DNA from: Forficula auricularia
Lineage: Eukaryota; Arthropoda; Insecta; Dermaptera; Forficulidae
Direction: 5' to 3'
Assembly (NCBI GenBank): GCA_024734495.1
Contig: JALMQS010000099.1
Span: 71,119,335-71,183,334 of the forward strand
Length of the DNA: 64,000 nt
Made by a program: the position numbers and the translations under genes. The notes under the pieces are model-generated. The model had not been told where the DNA came from. It searched no databases and was given only the letters and a program-made list of their open reading frames with translations. Positions within the stretch are counted from its first letter, which is position 1. Each line of letters starts with the position of its first letter. Shown here piece by piece: positions 11,001 through 22,900 of this stretch.

Positions 11001-13809
11001 AGGTGCACCAAAGAAAAAACCAATGTTTATTTAATATTTATTTATTATTAAAATCAATATAGTATGAAAATATGTTAAATTAGAAATGTAAGCCTGCTTA
11101 ACTGAGCCAAGGCGATCAAAATTTGGAGCAATCGTTGATAAGGCTGCTCGCATAACTCTCAGCTATGTATAGGTGCATTATCTTCATAAAACTTAACATT
11201 TTCCGCGGCATACCAACTAATGACAACGGTACACCAGTGTGCCGAAGCACACACTTTGCGGAACACTGTTCTACACCATATTCAACTTTGGAACAAATGT
11301 CGTTGATTACAAATTCGACGGATATATTGGTACATGCAGAGTCCACAGTGGCTGGATTATATATATTAAATCACCTTTAGTATTTCTTTTGTGACAAATG
11401 AGAAGAAGGGGTAAAATCTTTCATCTAGAGAGAATATTGTTAATCTTTATGAAAATAGCAGTCAGGGTATTTTTGATGAAGATACGAATACCATGTAGAT
11501 ATTATTCTGCTGCAGCATAATTTTGATTTTATCATAAATAAAATCTTAAATAATTTGATTTAACATTGTTTTAAATGTCAACTAGAGAACTAGAGCATGG
11601 GAACTAAATATAAACATTTTGGAAAAATCTTGACAATGCTCTAAAGTGTCACGAAGAACTTGGCTAAAATATTTTTTTTTTGATAAAAGGAATATTGTTC
11701 TCTAAAGTTTTGAAGTTCCATGCTTGGTTCACTGCAAAAAATTAAATTTGACCGACTATAATCTGACTTAGAGCAATTTACACATCCACTTACATATATA
11801 AACACATGCATGCAAAAAAAAATAAAAATTATTATTTAGGATCTGACCAAATGATAATTGTTCTTTAAGTCATAAAAAAAGTTATAATAAACCTATTCTG
11901 ATTTTTTTTTTATAAAAGAATTGAATTTATTTCTATTAAATATTTTCCATTTAGAGTATATACCATAGTCCTTGAAAATATGATAGGTATATTATTTTAT
12001 TTTATGTGAATTATAATATTTAGTAGAAAAATGAAAATTTTGAATCACATTCTTTTATATAAATGAATATTAATTATAGGCATGACAGTTGACATATTAA
12101 TGAAGCAATAGAAAATTAATTATAAAAATTGAACCGGTCATTTTAAAAACTAAGTCACAGAATCAGAACTTTTCAGGAATCAATAAAATCTGAATAATTC
12201 ACAAGTAAACGAATTTTCAAGGAATATTTTGGGCTGAATATAGTGTTTGGACTTAAAAGTTTGTGAATATCGAATAATCTTTATAAATAAATAATAAATT
12301 TAAACAAAAAACAGAAAAACTATTCTTGACTTATGTTGTTTTAGGAAGAAACAAGGTTAGGTGGTATTAAATTTGAACAAAACAATCATATTGACCAAAG
12401 TTTTAATCAAAATTAATGAAGATAACACTTAAACAGTTTGTGAATATCGAATAATCTTTATAAATAAATAATAAATTTAAACAAAAAAACAGAAAAACTA
12501 TTCATGACTTATGTTGTTTTAGCAAGAAACAGGGAAAGGTAGTAGTATTAAATTTGAATAAAACAATCATATTAACCAAAGTTTTAATCATAATTAATGA
12601 AGAAAACACTTAAAAAGTTTGTGAATATCGAATAATATTTATAAATGAATAATAAATTAAAAAACAAAAACAGAAAAACTATTCTTGACTTGTTGTTTTA
12701 GCAACAGGGTTAGGTGATATTAAATTTGAACAAAACATACATATTATTATTTGTGTCGTTTAAGCAATGAACGAAGATTTCGGGGTACTGTTTGAAGAGG
12801 AAGGAATGTACTGACGTGCATGGTTTTTACTCAGATTATGGGTTTACCTCAAAAAAAGAATGTTTAGATAAATCTTGACTTATGTTGTTTTTGAAATGAC
12901 CGATTCAATTTTAAATTACTAAGACATTGAATAATTTATTTATATAAAGAAAAAAAATAATTATTATGCTTTGTCATTCTTAAATGAATAATTGATTTTG
13001 TTTATTGATATCTTTGAAGGGAATGAATAGATAAAATTTAATGAAATCAACAACTAGGCTGAAAAAAATTTATCTTAATCGAATAAATATTCATTTTTTT
13101 GATTTAAATTAAAATAGTTAAAAAAACAGAAGGTAGCGAGTTTAGAATTTTTAAAAATAAACATAATGGGATGTCCTCTGTTTGATAAAAATAAATATAA
13201 ATGTATTTATATATTTTTCAATGTATGTATATTTATTTAGATCAAGCACAGGAAACATTATTTAATTTAAATGAATAAAAATAAGACTATAATATACGAA
13301 CACATTAAATAATTAGAATATGTCAAATTTATAAATATTTTTTTTTTAATCTAAGTGCACTTTTATAATTTTGTTTAAAAAGACTAAAATAGATATTTTT
13401 TAAACGAAAGGGTAAAAATAAAATAAAGAAAATTAAACACTTACCAGATCTGTAATTTAATTTTTTTCCCGTCTAATTCTATTGTTCTAATTTTAAAATC
13501 AATACCTATAAAAGATAAATAAATTAATAACAAAAATACATATCATAATGATTCGATGATGAGATTCTAATTTTTATCGAATGATTATGTTTAATAAAGG
13601 AAAAATAAAAAGTGAAGATGAATTTGTGAAAGATCACTGGGGGGGAACAAAAATGAAATTGATCAAATGAATCATCATCGCATACCTATAGTGGATATAA
13701 AAGTTGTATTGAATGCATCTTCCGAAAACCGAAAGAGAACACAAGTTTTTCCGACCCCAGAATCGCCTATTAACAGTAATTTAAATAAATAATCGTATGT
13801 TTTTGCCAT
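5077..13809 (-). CDS. Rab8: Rab8 small GTPase, complete, five exons
   Basis: Exons on the minus strand: 13809-13686, 13505-13445, 9404-9200, 7032-6892 and 5172-5077; all junctions are GT-AG and the phases agree, giving 208 aa. The protein starts [20 protein letters not shown] (P-loop GDSGVGKT at about residues 15-22), has switch I around [16 protein letters not shown], switch [32 protein letters not shown] (NKxD-type motif; here NKCE, as in Rab8) and ETSAK. The last exon reads [12 protein letters not shown]...[10 protein letters not shown], so the C-terminal prenylation cysteine is followed by SLL as in insect Rab8. Rab8 directs vesicles from the trans-Golgi to the plasma membrane and cilium. 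Its length matches the family (about 207 aa). Introns 2 to 4 (4.0, 2.2 and 1.7 kb) are full of transposons, while intron 1 is only 180 bp. Coding sequence looks intact. Confidence 0.97.
5331..6034. mobile_element. Large foldback element inside Rab8 intron 4, with nested palindromes
   Basis: The ends are inverted: GGATTGGATTGAAGGCAGTC at 5331 and its complement ending at 6034, with arms of roughly 130-160 bp that include a CCGATGTTTCGGAGGAT block (near 5428) mirrored near 5925. Inside lie a second inverted pair (about 5504-5615, GCTTGTTGGTATATAGAGAAT mirrored) and a third, the MITE at 5636-5876. No ORF. It is a nested set of non-autonomous elements. Confidence 0.7.
5636..5876. mobile_element. 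MITE with GAGTGTAAACCTGCTAA-type ends (family M1)
   Basis: Inverted ends GAGTGTAAACCTGCTAA at 5638 and TTAGCAGGTTTACACTC near 5851-5867. The body (AAAGAAAAAGATGCAGCATCGTC, AAACTGCTATTTAA, TTGTTTGTTTTTTCTCTGCC) recurs near 33765-34006 and twice in 47690-48360, which defines a repeat family. Confidence 0.65.
7110..7440 (+). repeat. Interspersed repeat with TA-rich tail (family R1t)
   Basis: Contains TTGAAACGTGTACAACTG and, at its 3' end, GCGATTTGGAGCATTGTACAGACAAAAAC followed by TTAATTATATA. The same 3' end occurs near 15160-15225 and 28890-28985. A shared end plus a simple TA tail suggests a retroposed element (SINE or RTE-like), but I cannot assign it. A long-TIR DNA element is inserted in the tail at 7441. 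Confidence 0.5.
7570..7813 (+). repeat. Tandem duplication, unit 122 bp, two near-identical copies
   Basis: ACAAGCTTTCAAGGGTATTT begins at 7570 and again at 7692, and the copies match to the end (TTATTAGAACTATTTTTTTA). The duplication is in only the left arm of the long-TIR element, so it arose after or during amplification. Near identity implies it is recent. Confidence 0.9.
8090..8370 (+). pseudogene. Transposase N-terminal relic (DUF4817-like helix-turn-helix)
   Basis: Reading through frame breaks gives [20 protein letters not shown], then pieces such as [20 protein letters not shown] and [15 protein letters not shown]. The pattern (EER-EIV-LYG, later P-S-FYR-VN-F) resembles the DUF4817 helix-turn-helix domain found at the start of some Tc1/mariner-type transposases. 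There are frameshifts and no catalytic region, so it is dead. Identification is from memory of the domain and is moderate. Confidence 0.55.
10035..10194. mobile_element. MITE, CGAGGGGTGAACCGCG family, copy 1 (hAT-like)
   Basis: The left end is CGAGGGGTGAACCGCG and the right end CGCGGTTCACCCCTAA. The flanks carry an exact 8-bp duplication AGTAATTC (10027-10034 and 10195-10202). Eight-base duplications point to the hAT superfamily. It is 160 bp and non-coding. Related copies are at 26658-26817 (same length, inverted) and 38648-38873 (expanded). Confidence 0.85.
10944..11268. mobile_element. hAT MITE with exact 8-bp target duplication
   Basis: The ends are CAGTGTTCCACAAACTTTTT (left) and the complement of CAGTGTTCCGCAAAGTG (right), a typical hAT terminus. 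The flanks are exact 8-bp duplications TTCTACAC (10936-10943 and 11269-11276). The 325-bp body has short open frames on both strands with no transposase motif that I can recognise. It sits in Rab8 intron 2. Confidence 0.9.
12258..12745 (+). repeat. Tandem repeat, ~177-181 bp unit, about 2.7 copies
   Basis: Units begin AGTTTGTGAATATCGAATAA at 12258, 12435 and 12616. Copies share the ACAGAAAAACTATTC and TTGTTTTAG blocks and differ by scattered substitutions and small indels. Satellite-like, within Rab8 intron 2, no coding capacity. Confidence 0.9.
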
Positions 13810-14330
13810 GTTATTAATATTTGGATTTAAAAAAATAATAAATGATTGGGTCACAGCACAGATTTGACGAGCTCTAAGCCCAGTGGAACCAACCTTCCTT
13901 CTTCCTCCATTAGCCCAAGCATTCTTTGCATTATATTCCCCTATAATAACAAATTCATTAATTATTTTGAAATTATCACAGGTTTCATCGGACAATTTTG
14001 TATTTTATATATTTAATTGTATTGGAAATTTTTAAATAGGAATTAAATAAAATTATCCAGATTAAATTAGATATTTTACACTAAAAAAAAAGACAAGAAA
14101 AGCCGACGAGTGTGGGTGGGACCGCATTCTGAGGGTACCGTAGTTTTATCTTCTCTAAAACCTAATTTTTTTATAGTGATCAAAATAATTTTCTTCAACT
14201 TTATCGAATTTTTACTGATTTCTAAAAATAATTGTACCAAATTACAGGGAAAGCCAGAGCCGGTGCGGTGAGAGCAGAACCCGGCCCCTAAGATATATTC
14301 TCCCCCTCTTATTAAAAATACTAGCTGCAA
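13810..14330. other. Region upstream of the Rab8 start
   Basis: The reading frame stays open for about 186 bases upstream of the Rab8 ATG, but the conserved N terminus [10 protein letters not shown] fixes the start at 13809. No TATA box or other promoter motif stands out; this stretch may hold the 5' UTR and promoter. Confidence 0.4.
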
Positions 14331-14710
14331 GGCCCGCCTTCAGCGGCCCTCTTGCTAGCCAGGGAACTACGGCCCCTGGACCCCCACTCGCCGAACCCCA
14401 CCCTCACAGTCCACCCCCGCCCCCTGGACCACCACCACCCGAAACCCACCCAGCACCCCACCCCCCAAGCTCCCTGGATCCCCACCCCATCCTCGCTACG
14501 CCCCTGGACCCCCTCACCTTGCCACACCCGCGCACCACACTCCGCTAGCCCCCTGGACCATAACCCACGAACCCCGCACCCCCCACTGCACCTCACCTCC
14601 GCGCCCAGTTTTTGCATTTCTAGCTCTCTAGAGCCCCACAGATTATGTATACAAAATTTGGTTGAGTTTGGTCCAAGAACAAGAATTTTCATTTTTCACC
14701 CCCCCCCCCG
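14331..14710. repeat. C-rich low-complexity tract
   Basis: A sharp compositional island in an AT-rich genome: repeated CCCCTGGACC and CCCCACC motifs, ending in a run of C. Long open frames on both strands arise from the composition and lack any protein family. It borders the repeat that continues to about 15225. Confidence 0.75.
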
Positions 14711-15225
14711 CATTGTGGATGGTTAGTTTTTGAATTTCTAGCTCCCTAGAAGCCCACAGATTTTATATACAATATTTGGTTGAGTTTTCTCCAATGGCAA
14801 GAATTAACATTTTTTCACCCTCCTACCTTTTTTGAGGGAATTTTTTAAACAAAAGTTGTCAGAAATCACATCCATTACAACTTTGCTTTTAACAAAATTT
14901 GCCGTAGAGATAATAGTTTAGGAGTTATTTGATAATTTCCATTAGTGCCCCTTATGGGGTCAAAATATCAAAAAAACATAACGTTATAAAGCAATAAACG
15001 TAAGTTAGAAGACATCTGATCGAAATATGAAATTTCATAATATCTCTTCAGTCGTTTTTAGGTGAATCATGAGCAACTTTTCGCTGAAACCACGGAGACA
15101 GACAGGCAGACAGGAATTTCGTTGAGGGTCTTTTCGTCCATAACTTTGCTTGAAACGTGTGCAAGCAAATTTTGGCGTGATTTGGACCAATGTACAGACA
15201 AAACCTTAATTATAAATATATAGGT
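14600..15225. repeat. Degenerate interspersed repeat with tandem blocks
   Basis: Two related blocks (TTTCTAGCTC...CACAGATT...TTTGGTTGAGTTT) occur at about 14610-14700 and 14730-14815. The unit recurs in reverse near 24230-24280 and 43370-43430. The 3' end (CTTGAAACGTGTGCAAGC, GATTTGGACCAATGTACAGA, TA-rich tail) matches 7130-7440 and 28890-28985. Confidence 0.6.
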
Positions 15226-15549
15226 TTACGCATTCGAGCTAGTGTACGAATGTTACCAAATTTTGTATACCTACACTCTAGCTCAAAAACTAGGATGAAT
15301 ATCAAAATGAAATTTCACATGTAGTTTTTGTACATTCAGATTAAGAACTTATTAGATTTTGGTTGAAACTGAACCAAGGAGGGGGGAGGGGATGGTTAAA
15401 AAATATAAATGATAAAATTTTTAAACTAAAAACAAAACAAATAAACTGCAACGGATCGTTGCTAAACTTTATCCAAATTCATTTGAAATATTAATATGTT
15501 TATTCCTTTATATAAATCAGATGCAATTGCAATTTGCAGTTCATGTTGA

Positions 15550-15945
15550 CTTAAATTCAAAAATAATGAGCGATTCTCATTTAACAGTCGAGGAATAACA
15601 ATTCTACATTGGATTTTTGACATTTCGGTTATTATTGGTAATCATTGCTTAAGACATGGAGGAATCGACTTAAAATCAAAAATAGCGATTGATTCTCATC
15701 TAATACTTGAGGAAATTATTCCTAAGAATTATTAAATTCTACCTTAGATTTTTGACCCTTAAATTATTATTGGTAACCATTGCTGAAGACATGGAGGAAT
15801 CGACTTAAAATCAAAAATAACGATCGATTCTTATCTAATACTAGAGGAATAACCTTATTGCATTCCATTTTTGATGTTTTGACTATTAATGGCAACCTCT
15901 ACTGAAAACGTGGAAGAATCGACTTAAAATCAAAAAGACTAAATT
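15550..15945 (+). repeat. Tandem repeat, ~120-130 bp unit, about three copies
   Basis: CGACTTAAAATCAAAAA recurs at about 15550, 15670, 15800 and 15920, each followed by GATTCT(C/T)AT and a shared GGTAACCATTGCTGAAGACA-like block. Copies are moderately diverged. Confidence 0.8.
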
Positions 15946-16199
15946 CTTTTATGGCAAACAACTCAAGCTTGAGTTTAATTAATATTTATCCAACTTTCTA
16001 CATAAATTTCACCATTAGTGCCAGCCCTTTGAGTTACATAAATTTATAATATGATCTTTTTTAAACAAAATTTAATTTCCAACAGAAAAGTTCATAAAAG
16101 GAAAATGTCTAAAATCAATAGTTTAGGAGTTAAAAGAGAGATTCCAAAATTGTAGAGTGAATGGACTTTATGAATCAATAACAAATAATGTGTATCTGA

Positions 16200-17314
16200 T
16201 CTCGACACATCTATATACCAGAACAAAAGAATTATAAATGAATTGATCTTATTTTATTGATTTAATCTTCCTGGAGGTTCACAGTATCTGTCTAATATAA
16301 GAAAATAGCATTTTGGTTAAGAATTTCATAGTTTAAAAGAAATTTTATGGAAAGATTCAATTTCTTCTCTCCGGGAACGAATCAACTAGAAATGGCCAAA
16401 GTTTTATTTTTTTTTTCTCCTTAGATATTTATTTAAATCTTATGAAAGATCATATCTGTGTGTTATTTTCATTTATCTTTTATATTAAATAATTATTTTT
16501 AGGACATCTGAATTTTAAAGGGTAGTTTATTTGAAGTCCGATTTGAAAAAACGCTAATAACTCCGTTGAAATTTTTTTTAAAAATATGCAATTAATAGAT
16601 ATTATAAAACTATTAATTATTCATTTACTTCAATTTTGAACGAAATCGCTTGAGTGCTTTTTGAAAAAATCGTCAAAAACCCCGAAAACCGTCTATGAAA
16701 GGCCGTTTTAGAAACATTTTAAAATTCACCTCCATGTCACAAGTCAATGTTTCGTTTCATATGACTTTTTTAACTTTTATTAAAGGCATCCCATCCTTTC
16801 AAAAAGCATCGTTTTTGAGACGGCTCAAATGGTTTTTGATCATTTTCTCAAAAAGTACTAAAGCAAATACGTTCAAAATTGAGATAAATGATTAATAATT
16901 AATTGTTTTATAATATCTATTAATTTCATATTTTTAAAAAAAAATTTCAACGGAGTTATTAGCGTTTTTTCAAATCGGACTTCAAATAAACTACCCTTTA
17001 AAATTTAAATTTCCTGAAAATAATTATTTAATATAAAAGATAAATGAAAATAACACACAGATATGATATTTCATAAGATTTAAATAAATATCTAAGGAGA
17101 AAAAAATAAAACATTTTGCCGAAATAAAAAATATTCGCTCCCGTAGAGAAGAAATTGAATTTTTTCATACAATTTCTTTTAAACTACAAAATTTTTGATC
17201 AAAATGCCATTTTTTTATATTAGACAGATACTGTGAACCTCCAGATAGATTAAATCGATAAAATAAGATTGATTTCTTTCTCACTTATAATTCTTTTGTA
17301 CTGTTATATCGAGA
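16200..17314. mobile_element. Large foldback element, ~500-bp arms
   Basis: Sequence from about 16200 (TCGACACATCTATATACCAG, then GGAGGTTCACAGTATCTGTC) is mirrored from about 17314 backwards, including AAAGGGTAGTTTATTTGAAG at 16519 and its complement at 16977. The centre is near 16750. The short ORF across the centre (16695-16895) is a product of the palindrome. No transposase. A related diverged arm follows at 17340-17830. Confidence 0.8.
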
Positions 17315-17339
17315 GGCTGGGTCGCAATTCACCACCAGG

Positions 17340-17830
17340 GAGTAATTTTTGTTACGGTTTTCTAAATTTTTCTCATTTTCTTAAAAACTAATCAATCAAT
17401 TTCGTTCAAAATTGAATATAGCTATTAATAATCGATGGTTTTATAATATTTATTAATTTCATATTTTTATAATTTATTTCAAAGTAATAATTAGCGTTTA
17501 TTTAAATTAGACTTCAAATAAACTACCCTTTAAAATGCAAATATTCTAATAAATACCATTTGATATAAAAGAGAAAAGAAAATATTTCATATATATGAAA
17601 TTTCAATAGATTTAATTGAATATGTGATGGGGAAAAAATTAAACCCTTTTGCCATTTCTAGTCGACTCGCCTACCCAGTTAAGAAACTGAATTAACATTT
17701 CATTTAAACTACAAAATTCTTAATTGAAATGCTATTTTCTTATATTATAATTATTACCTGAACCTTCACATAGATTAAATCGATAAAATGAGATGTTTCT
17801 TTCTCATTTATAATCTTATCTGGTCTGTTT
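17340..17830. repeat. Third, diverged arm of the foldback family
   Basis: Repeats the right arm of the preceding element in the same orientation (AGACTTCAAATAAACTACCC at about 17509; AGATTAAATCGATAAAATGA at about 17772) with clear divergence, so it is an older or separate copy. Confidence 0.7.
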
Positions 17831-18984
17831 TATGGTGAGATTGAGACACAAGCCTTTCGGCATAAGGATCAGTTCAGAGAAGCTTCTCTCTAGACATTCG
17901 ATAGTGAAATCTCATATATTGAATTTTAAAGATTATTTTTCTGATTATTATAGATTCACTCAAAATTACTCGAACCGTCTAGAGTTTTGAAATAAATTAA
18001 TCTTTTCAGATATTCAAATTTAATATTCCTATATAAATATACCACTACAGCACTGAGACTCTGGGGACAAGGACTCGCTCCAAGGGTTCAGAACTCCGAA
18101 AGCAATTATTATATTAGTAGTATCGACTAAATAATTATATTATTAAATAAATAATGGCTTAGAAGAATGTCATTCAAAAAGAAAATTAAGGATTTTAAAG
18201 CATTTATTTAAATGATATATTGTTTTAATATAAGATGAGAATTCAATGGTAAAAGGGGCATCGAAAAAATTATTATACCAAACATTTTGACTTTAATATT
18301 TTTCTAGACTATAACTTTGAATAATAATGGCATCCTTGCAATGCCTTACCTCTTAAGAAAGTAGATCATTCATCCGAGTTTTTTTTTTTAGTAATGTTCC
18401 TTGATAAGATTCTAATGAAAGAATCGCTCATCTGAATATTTATTAAATAATTAAAAAATTTAAAATTTATTTACCCTAAGAGCCTATTCTAGAAACGGCA
18501 CAGTACTTTATTATCTTTCTAGTTATAGAACTGTATGTTTTTTGTCAATGTATTTTTATTCTAATTTAAATAGCGACAATTTTAGTATAAATAACAAATA
18601 ATAAATCCGAAAAATATGGGAAGCGTTGCGGAATCGAGTATTGTAGTTCCGCCACTGGTTCGACTGTATGTATCATTTATCTATGTATCAAACTTTAATT
18701 TGGAAAAAAGTTAATTTTATTTTCATTTCGATTTAACATTTTCTTATCTAAAGTCACAAGCCTATAAAAATAATAGAAATTAAGAAATTATCTACTATTC
18801 TGAAATAGGTTTGGACTTGTTTTTGGAATCCTTGCAATCCCTTAGCTCTAAAGAAATCGAGATCATTCACTCTCCATCATTTTCACTCTTTTCTTCAATC
18901 AGATTCTAATGAAAAAATTGCTCATTTGCGCATTTATTAAATAATAAATAGTGAAAACTTATTTACGCTAGAGACCCCTTTATA

Positions 18985-19595
18985 ATTAATTAATAATAAA
19001 CTTAAATATAAAATAAATTGTTCATTTATGCCTATTTATAACATCGATTTAATAACTGAATAAAATCATTCCAAAAATTATGATTTCTTAATTTTGAGCC
19101 AGACGTTCTACTAAAGCTAGAAAGCCCAAAATCTAATTAGCTCCCCGTATTGGAAATACAAATATTTTAGCACAAGAACAAACTTTATAAGAATTTCGTT
19201 CTTAAATTATCGTGGGTATCTGAATCCAGACACACTGACAAAATGATTTATCTCTTTTTTAAAAGACTTCGAAAAAAGGAGGAGGTTATCAATTTGTTTC
19301 AATCCAGTGAACAAAAAATAAAAAAAATAAAAATTTTCCCTTGAATCTATTACTAGGCTAATAGAAGTAAAAATCGGTTTGCCTAAAGGAGCGCTTGTTA
19401 AAATTTTTCATTCGCGATCCAATTTTGATTGAGAAAATTTTTGTTACCCCAGATTATATGTATAGTTTATAGAATAAACTTATATTTTTATTTGTAAATC
19501 ATAAACAAATTTACTATATTTTAAACATAAATCCTTTTTAAACATATCTATTATACTGATGAGCCCACTAACCCCTAGGTTCACCCCCCCCCCCC
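18985..19595 (+). repeat. Long direct repeat, copy 1
   Basis: Matches 20775-21330 in the same orientation over about 550-600 bp: TTATCGTGGGTATCTGAATC at about 19207 and again at 21015. Copies differ by small indels. Together they bracket the first exon of the ionotropic receptor. Confidence 0.8.
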
Positions 19596-19932
19596 CCATT
19601 TTCATGTAAAGCAACCCTCCCACTTTCTTTAAAATTACCCCCTCGCTCCATTTTATTCACTTCTAAGCAATTAGAAGTATTGAAAAATTGAAATAAAAAA
19701 AAAGGAAAAAAAATAAGATGAATATGATTCCATTTTTCTAATAAAGAATTAAAGAATTTTGTTTTCTTTGTTTACTTAAAGTTTTTTTGTAGATAATTCT
19801 TCATGTTTACCTTTTCCACTATATTATTTATTTGATCCTTTGTTTGATTATCCTTGGTTGCTCGTGGTATTCAAGTGAATATTTCAATCATTGCTTTATA
19901 GAGTTGAGCATTGAAACAAATGAATACAAACA

Positions 19933-22900
19933 ATGTGCCTATTACTTTCACTTCTAATATCTACTCTATTTATATCGTCAGAAGGAGTGATACAAATTCT
20001 GAATAATGATTCTTTTTCGGAAAATATTTTTGAACAACATATGTCTTGTTTTGTTAAATTTATAATCGAAAAATATTTTCAGGATTATAAATGCATTGTT
20101 TTCATAATCGATGAAAAGGGCAACAAATCTCAGCAAAGGTCAGGAAGTCTGAACATATTATTTTTAATAATTTTCTTTTGGTAAATTAATGTGAACATTT
20201 TTCCGATTTTTATTACCCTCTCACCCTTCTTCCCTTCAAAATTAATAAACACTCAATACCCAAATCACCTAGGAAAAAGAGCAATGTTTTAAAAACTTAT
20301 AATACCTCTTGGCTCTTGCTTGGACAGCAAATCTGACCTTTTGTTTGATTCTCTAGGAGACAATGGCTTCTTTCAGCATGTAATCAAATATATCTAATTA
20401 AATATTTGAATATGTTAGTTCTAATTTACAGTTGTTGTCGATTACGAAGCTGGTGTAATGTTGTGAATTTTTAAGTCATGACATAGAAAAATATTATATT
20501 TTTTTAATAGAAAAATATAATATTATATATGATTTTATAATTTGGTTTTATTTATCTATTTATTTATTTTATTTTCACCTTCATAAGCCCAGTAACGGCT
20601 CCAGATTTTAATTTGGGGGGCGGAGGGGTCATGTACGTGGTCATGTAAGGGGCTGCCGCCATCTGAAAGTTTTCAAATTATGGGCTACAAAAGTAGTTTT
20701 TTGGCTTCTGATAAATAAATTAAAAACAAACATAATAATATAAAGCTTTTAAAAAGATATTAACGTATTTACGTTAGACACGCCTTTAAATTTAATTTAT
20801 AATAAACTTGAATATAAAATAAATTGTTCAGTTATACCTATATTATATAACATTGATTTAATACCTGAATAAAATCATTCCAAAAATGATGATTTCTTAA
20901 TTTTGAGCCAGAAGTTCTACTAAAGAAAGCCCAAAATCTAATTAGCTCCCTGTATTGGAAATACAAATATTTTGGCACAAGAACGAACTTTCTAAGACTT
21001 TTCGTTCTTAAATTATCGTGGGTATCTGAATCCAGACACTCAGACAAAATGATTTATCTCATTTTTACAATACAGTGAACAAAAAAGAAAAAAAATTAAA
21101 ATTTTCCCTTGAATCTAATACTAAGCTAATAGAAGTAAAAATCGGTTTGCCTAAACCATCGCTTGTTAAACTTTTTCATTCGCGAGCCAATTTCTATTGA
21201 GTAAATTTTTGTTACCTCAGATTATATGTATAGTTATATAGAATAAATTTATATTTTTATTAGTAAATCATAAAGTAATGTATTCTATTTTAAAGCAAAT
21301 CTTTTTTAAACATATCTATTATACAAAGGAGCCCACTTCATGACACGCTCCCTCCCAGTTTCATGAAAAGCAGCTTTCATTAAAATTATCCCCTCCCTCG
21401 ATTTTATTCACTTTTAAAGAATTAGAAGTTTTTTTATTAAAGGAGTCTTTTTCCTTCGTTTTTTTTCGAAATATCTCAAAAATTGCTGAAACTATTTTGA
21501 TAAAATAAATTGAGCGAAACCATGGTGTTTTTATTTACAAAAAAGCTTTAATGAGTGAGTGTCAAAAAATTATCTTTTTCGAGATATTAATTCTGTCTGT
21601 TATTACTAAGTAGTAGTAAATACATACCAAATTACCAAATTTTGTGTACCTACAGACCTACACTCTAGCTAATTACCAAATTTTGTGTACCTACAGACCT
21701 ACACTCTAGCTCAAAATCTAGTGTGAATATCAAAACGAAATTTCACGTGTATTTTTTGTACATTGCGATTAGGAACTGATTAGAATTTGCTTGAAATCCA
21801 ACCAAAAATTAAGGCAGGGGGTGGGTTTAAAAAATTTAAATTATAAAATTTTTAAACTAAAAAAAACAACAAAAAATAGAAATGAATATAAAACGGTCTT
21901 AAAAAAAAGAGATTAAATTGGGGGGAGGGGGGGGGGGGTTATTTAAAATGTAGAACTATCAATATAAGCCCTAGACCCTGTCGATCGATTAGTACGAAAT
22001 TTCGCCAATGCACCCATATGACCTTATGAAAATGTCTCATTATGTGAAATTGATAGTAGCCTATAAGAGGAGGAGTTCAAAAACAGGAGAGTTAGGGGTC
22101 CTGTGGATGGGTACTACATCAGCTTATTTTGAATTTATTTTTGGTCGCTGACTATTATAATTTTTTTTTTCATTGTCATTGTCGTTTTATGTTTTTCGAT
22201 CCCAAAATTGAGTTACGTGTCTCAAAATGGGGTGTTCAAGACCAATGGCGTAGTTAGGGAGATTTCCTAGGCGGGGAGGAGGCAATCCTCAAGATGATTA
22301 GCACCACATGATTTCAATTTCGGTAATCCGATTAGAGATCAACTAACTTTTTAGTAGAATTGAGAAATTTCGGAAGAACAGAAATAATTTAATGAGAAAT
22401 ACATAAGTGATGCCTGTAATAATGGAGTTTCGATTTTTCTATCGGGGACAATCAGTCTTATATGGAGTATTTATTTAACTTTCAACTTAAATTTCATTTT
22501 TTTATGTTTGTCTGGATTAAGATGCCACGATAGCTAATGTACTTTTCATATAAAGTCTGTTCTGGTGCCACGATGTTTTATATTTCAAAAATGAAAAACT
22601 GATTAGATTTGGGCTTTCTAGCTTAAGAAACACATACGAAAATGCGGAAAATCACAAAAAAATTGAATTTTCATATTAGAAGCTATTTGATGATTTTAGC
22701 TAATTAGTTGAAATTTAGCCATGTTTGTATCATTAAACAACCTTCTGCGCCATAGCTAACTATCTATCTGAAACAATTAAAGATAAAAGTCTTTAGTATG
22801 TCCTCTCTATATCTATTGTTTAATGTCTATGTTGAAAGTTATCGCGCCTTTTGGTTAGGAGGGCCGTAAATACTAGATGTGTTTCGATATGAGCTGGTTT

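Noticed and set aside
13810..13995. N-terminal extension of Rab8 from an upstream in-frame ATG
   Set aside because: Rab8 proteins start at [10 protein letters not shown]; the upstream residues show no conservation I recognise and are probably 5' UTR.
14321..14726. Long open frames on both strands (about 124 aa each), Pro/His-rich and Gly-rich
   Set aside because: They follow from the C-rich low-complexity tract; no domain or splice context.
16695..16895. 66-aa ORF at the centre of the foldback
   Set aside because: It spans the palindrome centre and its two halves are complementary strands of the same arm.
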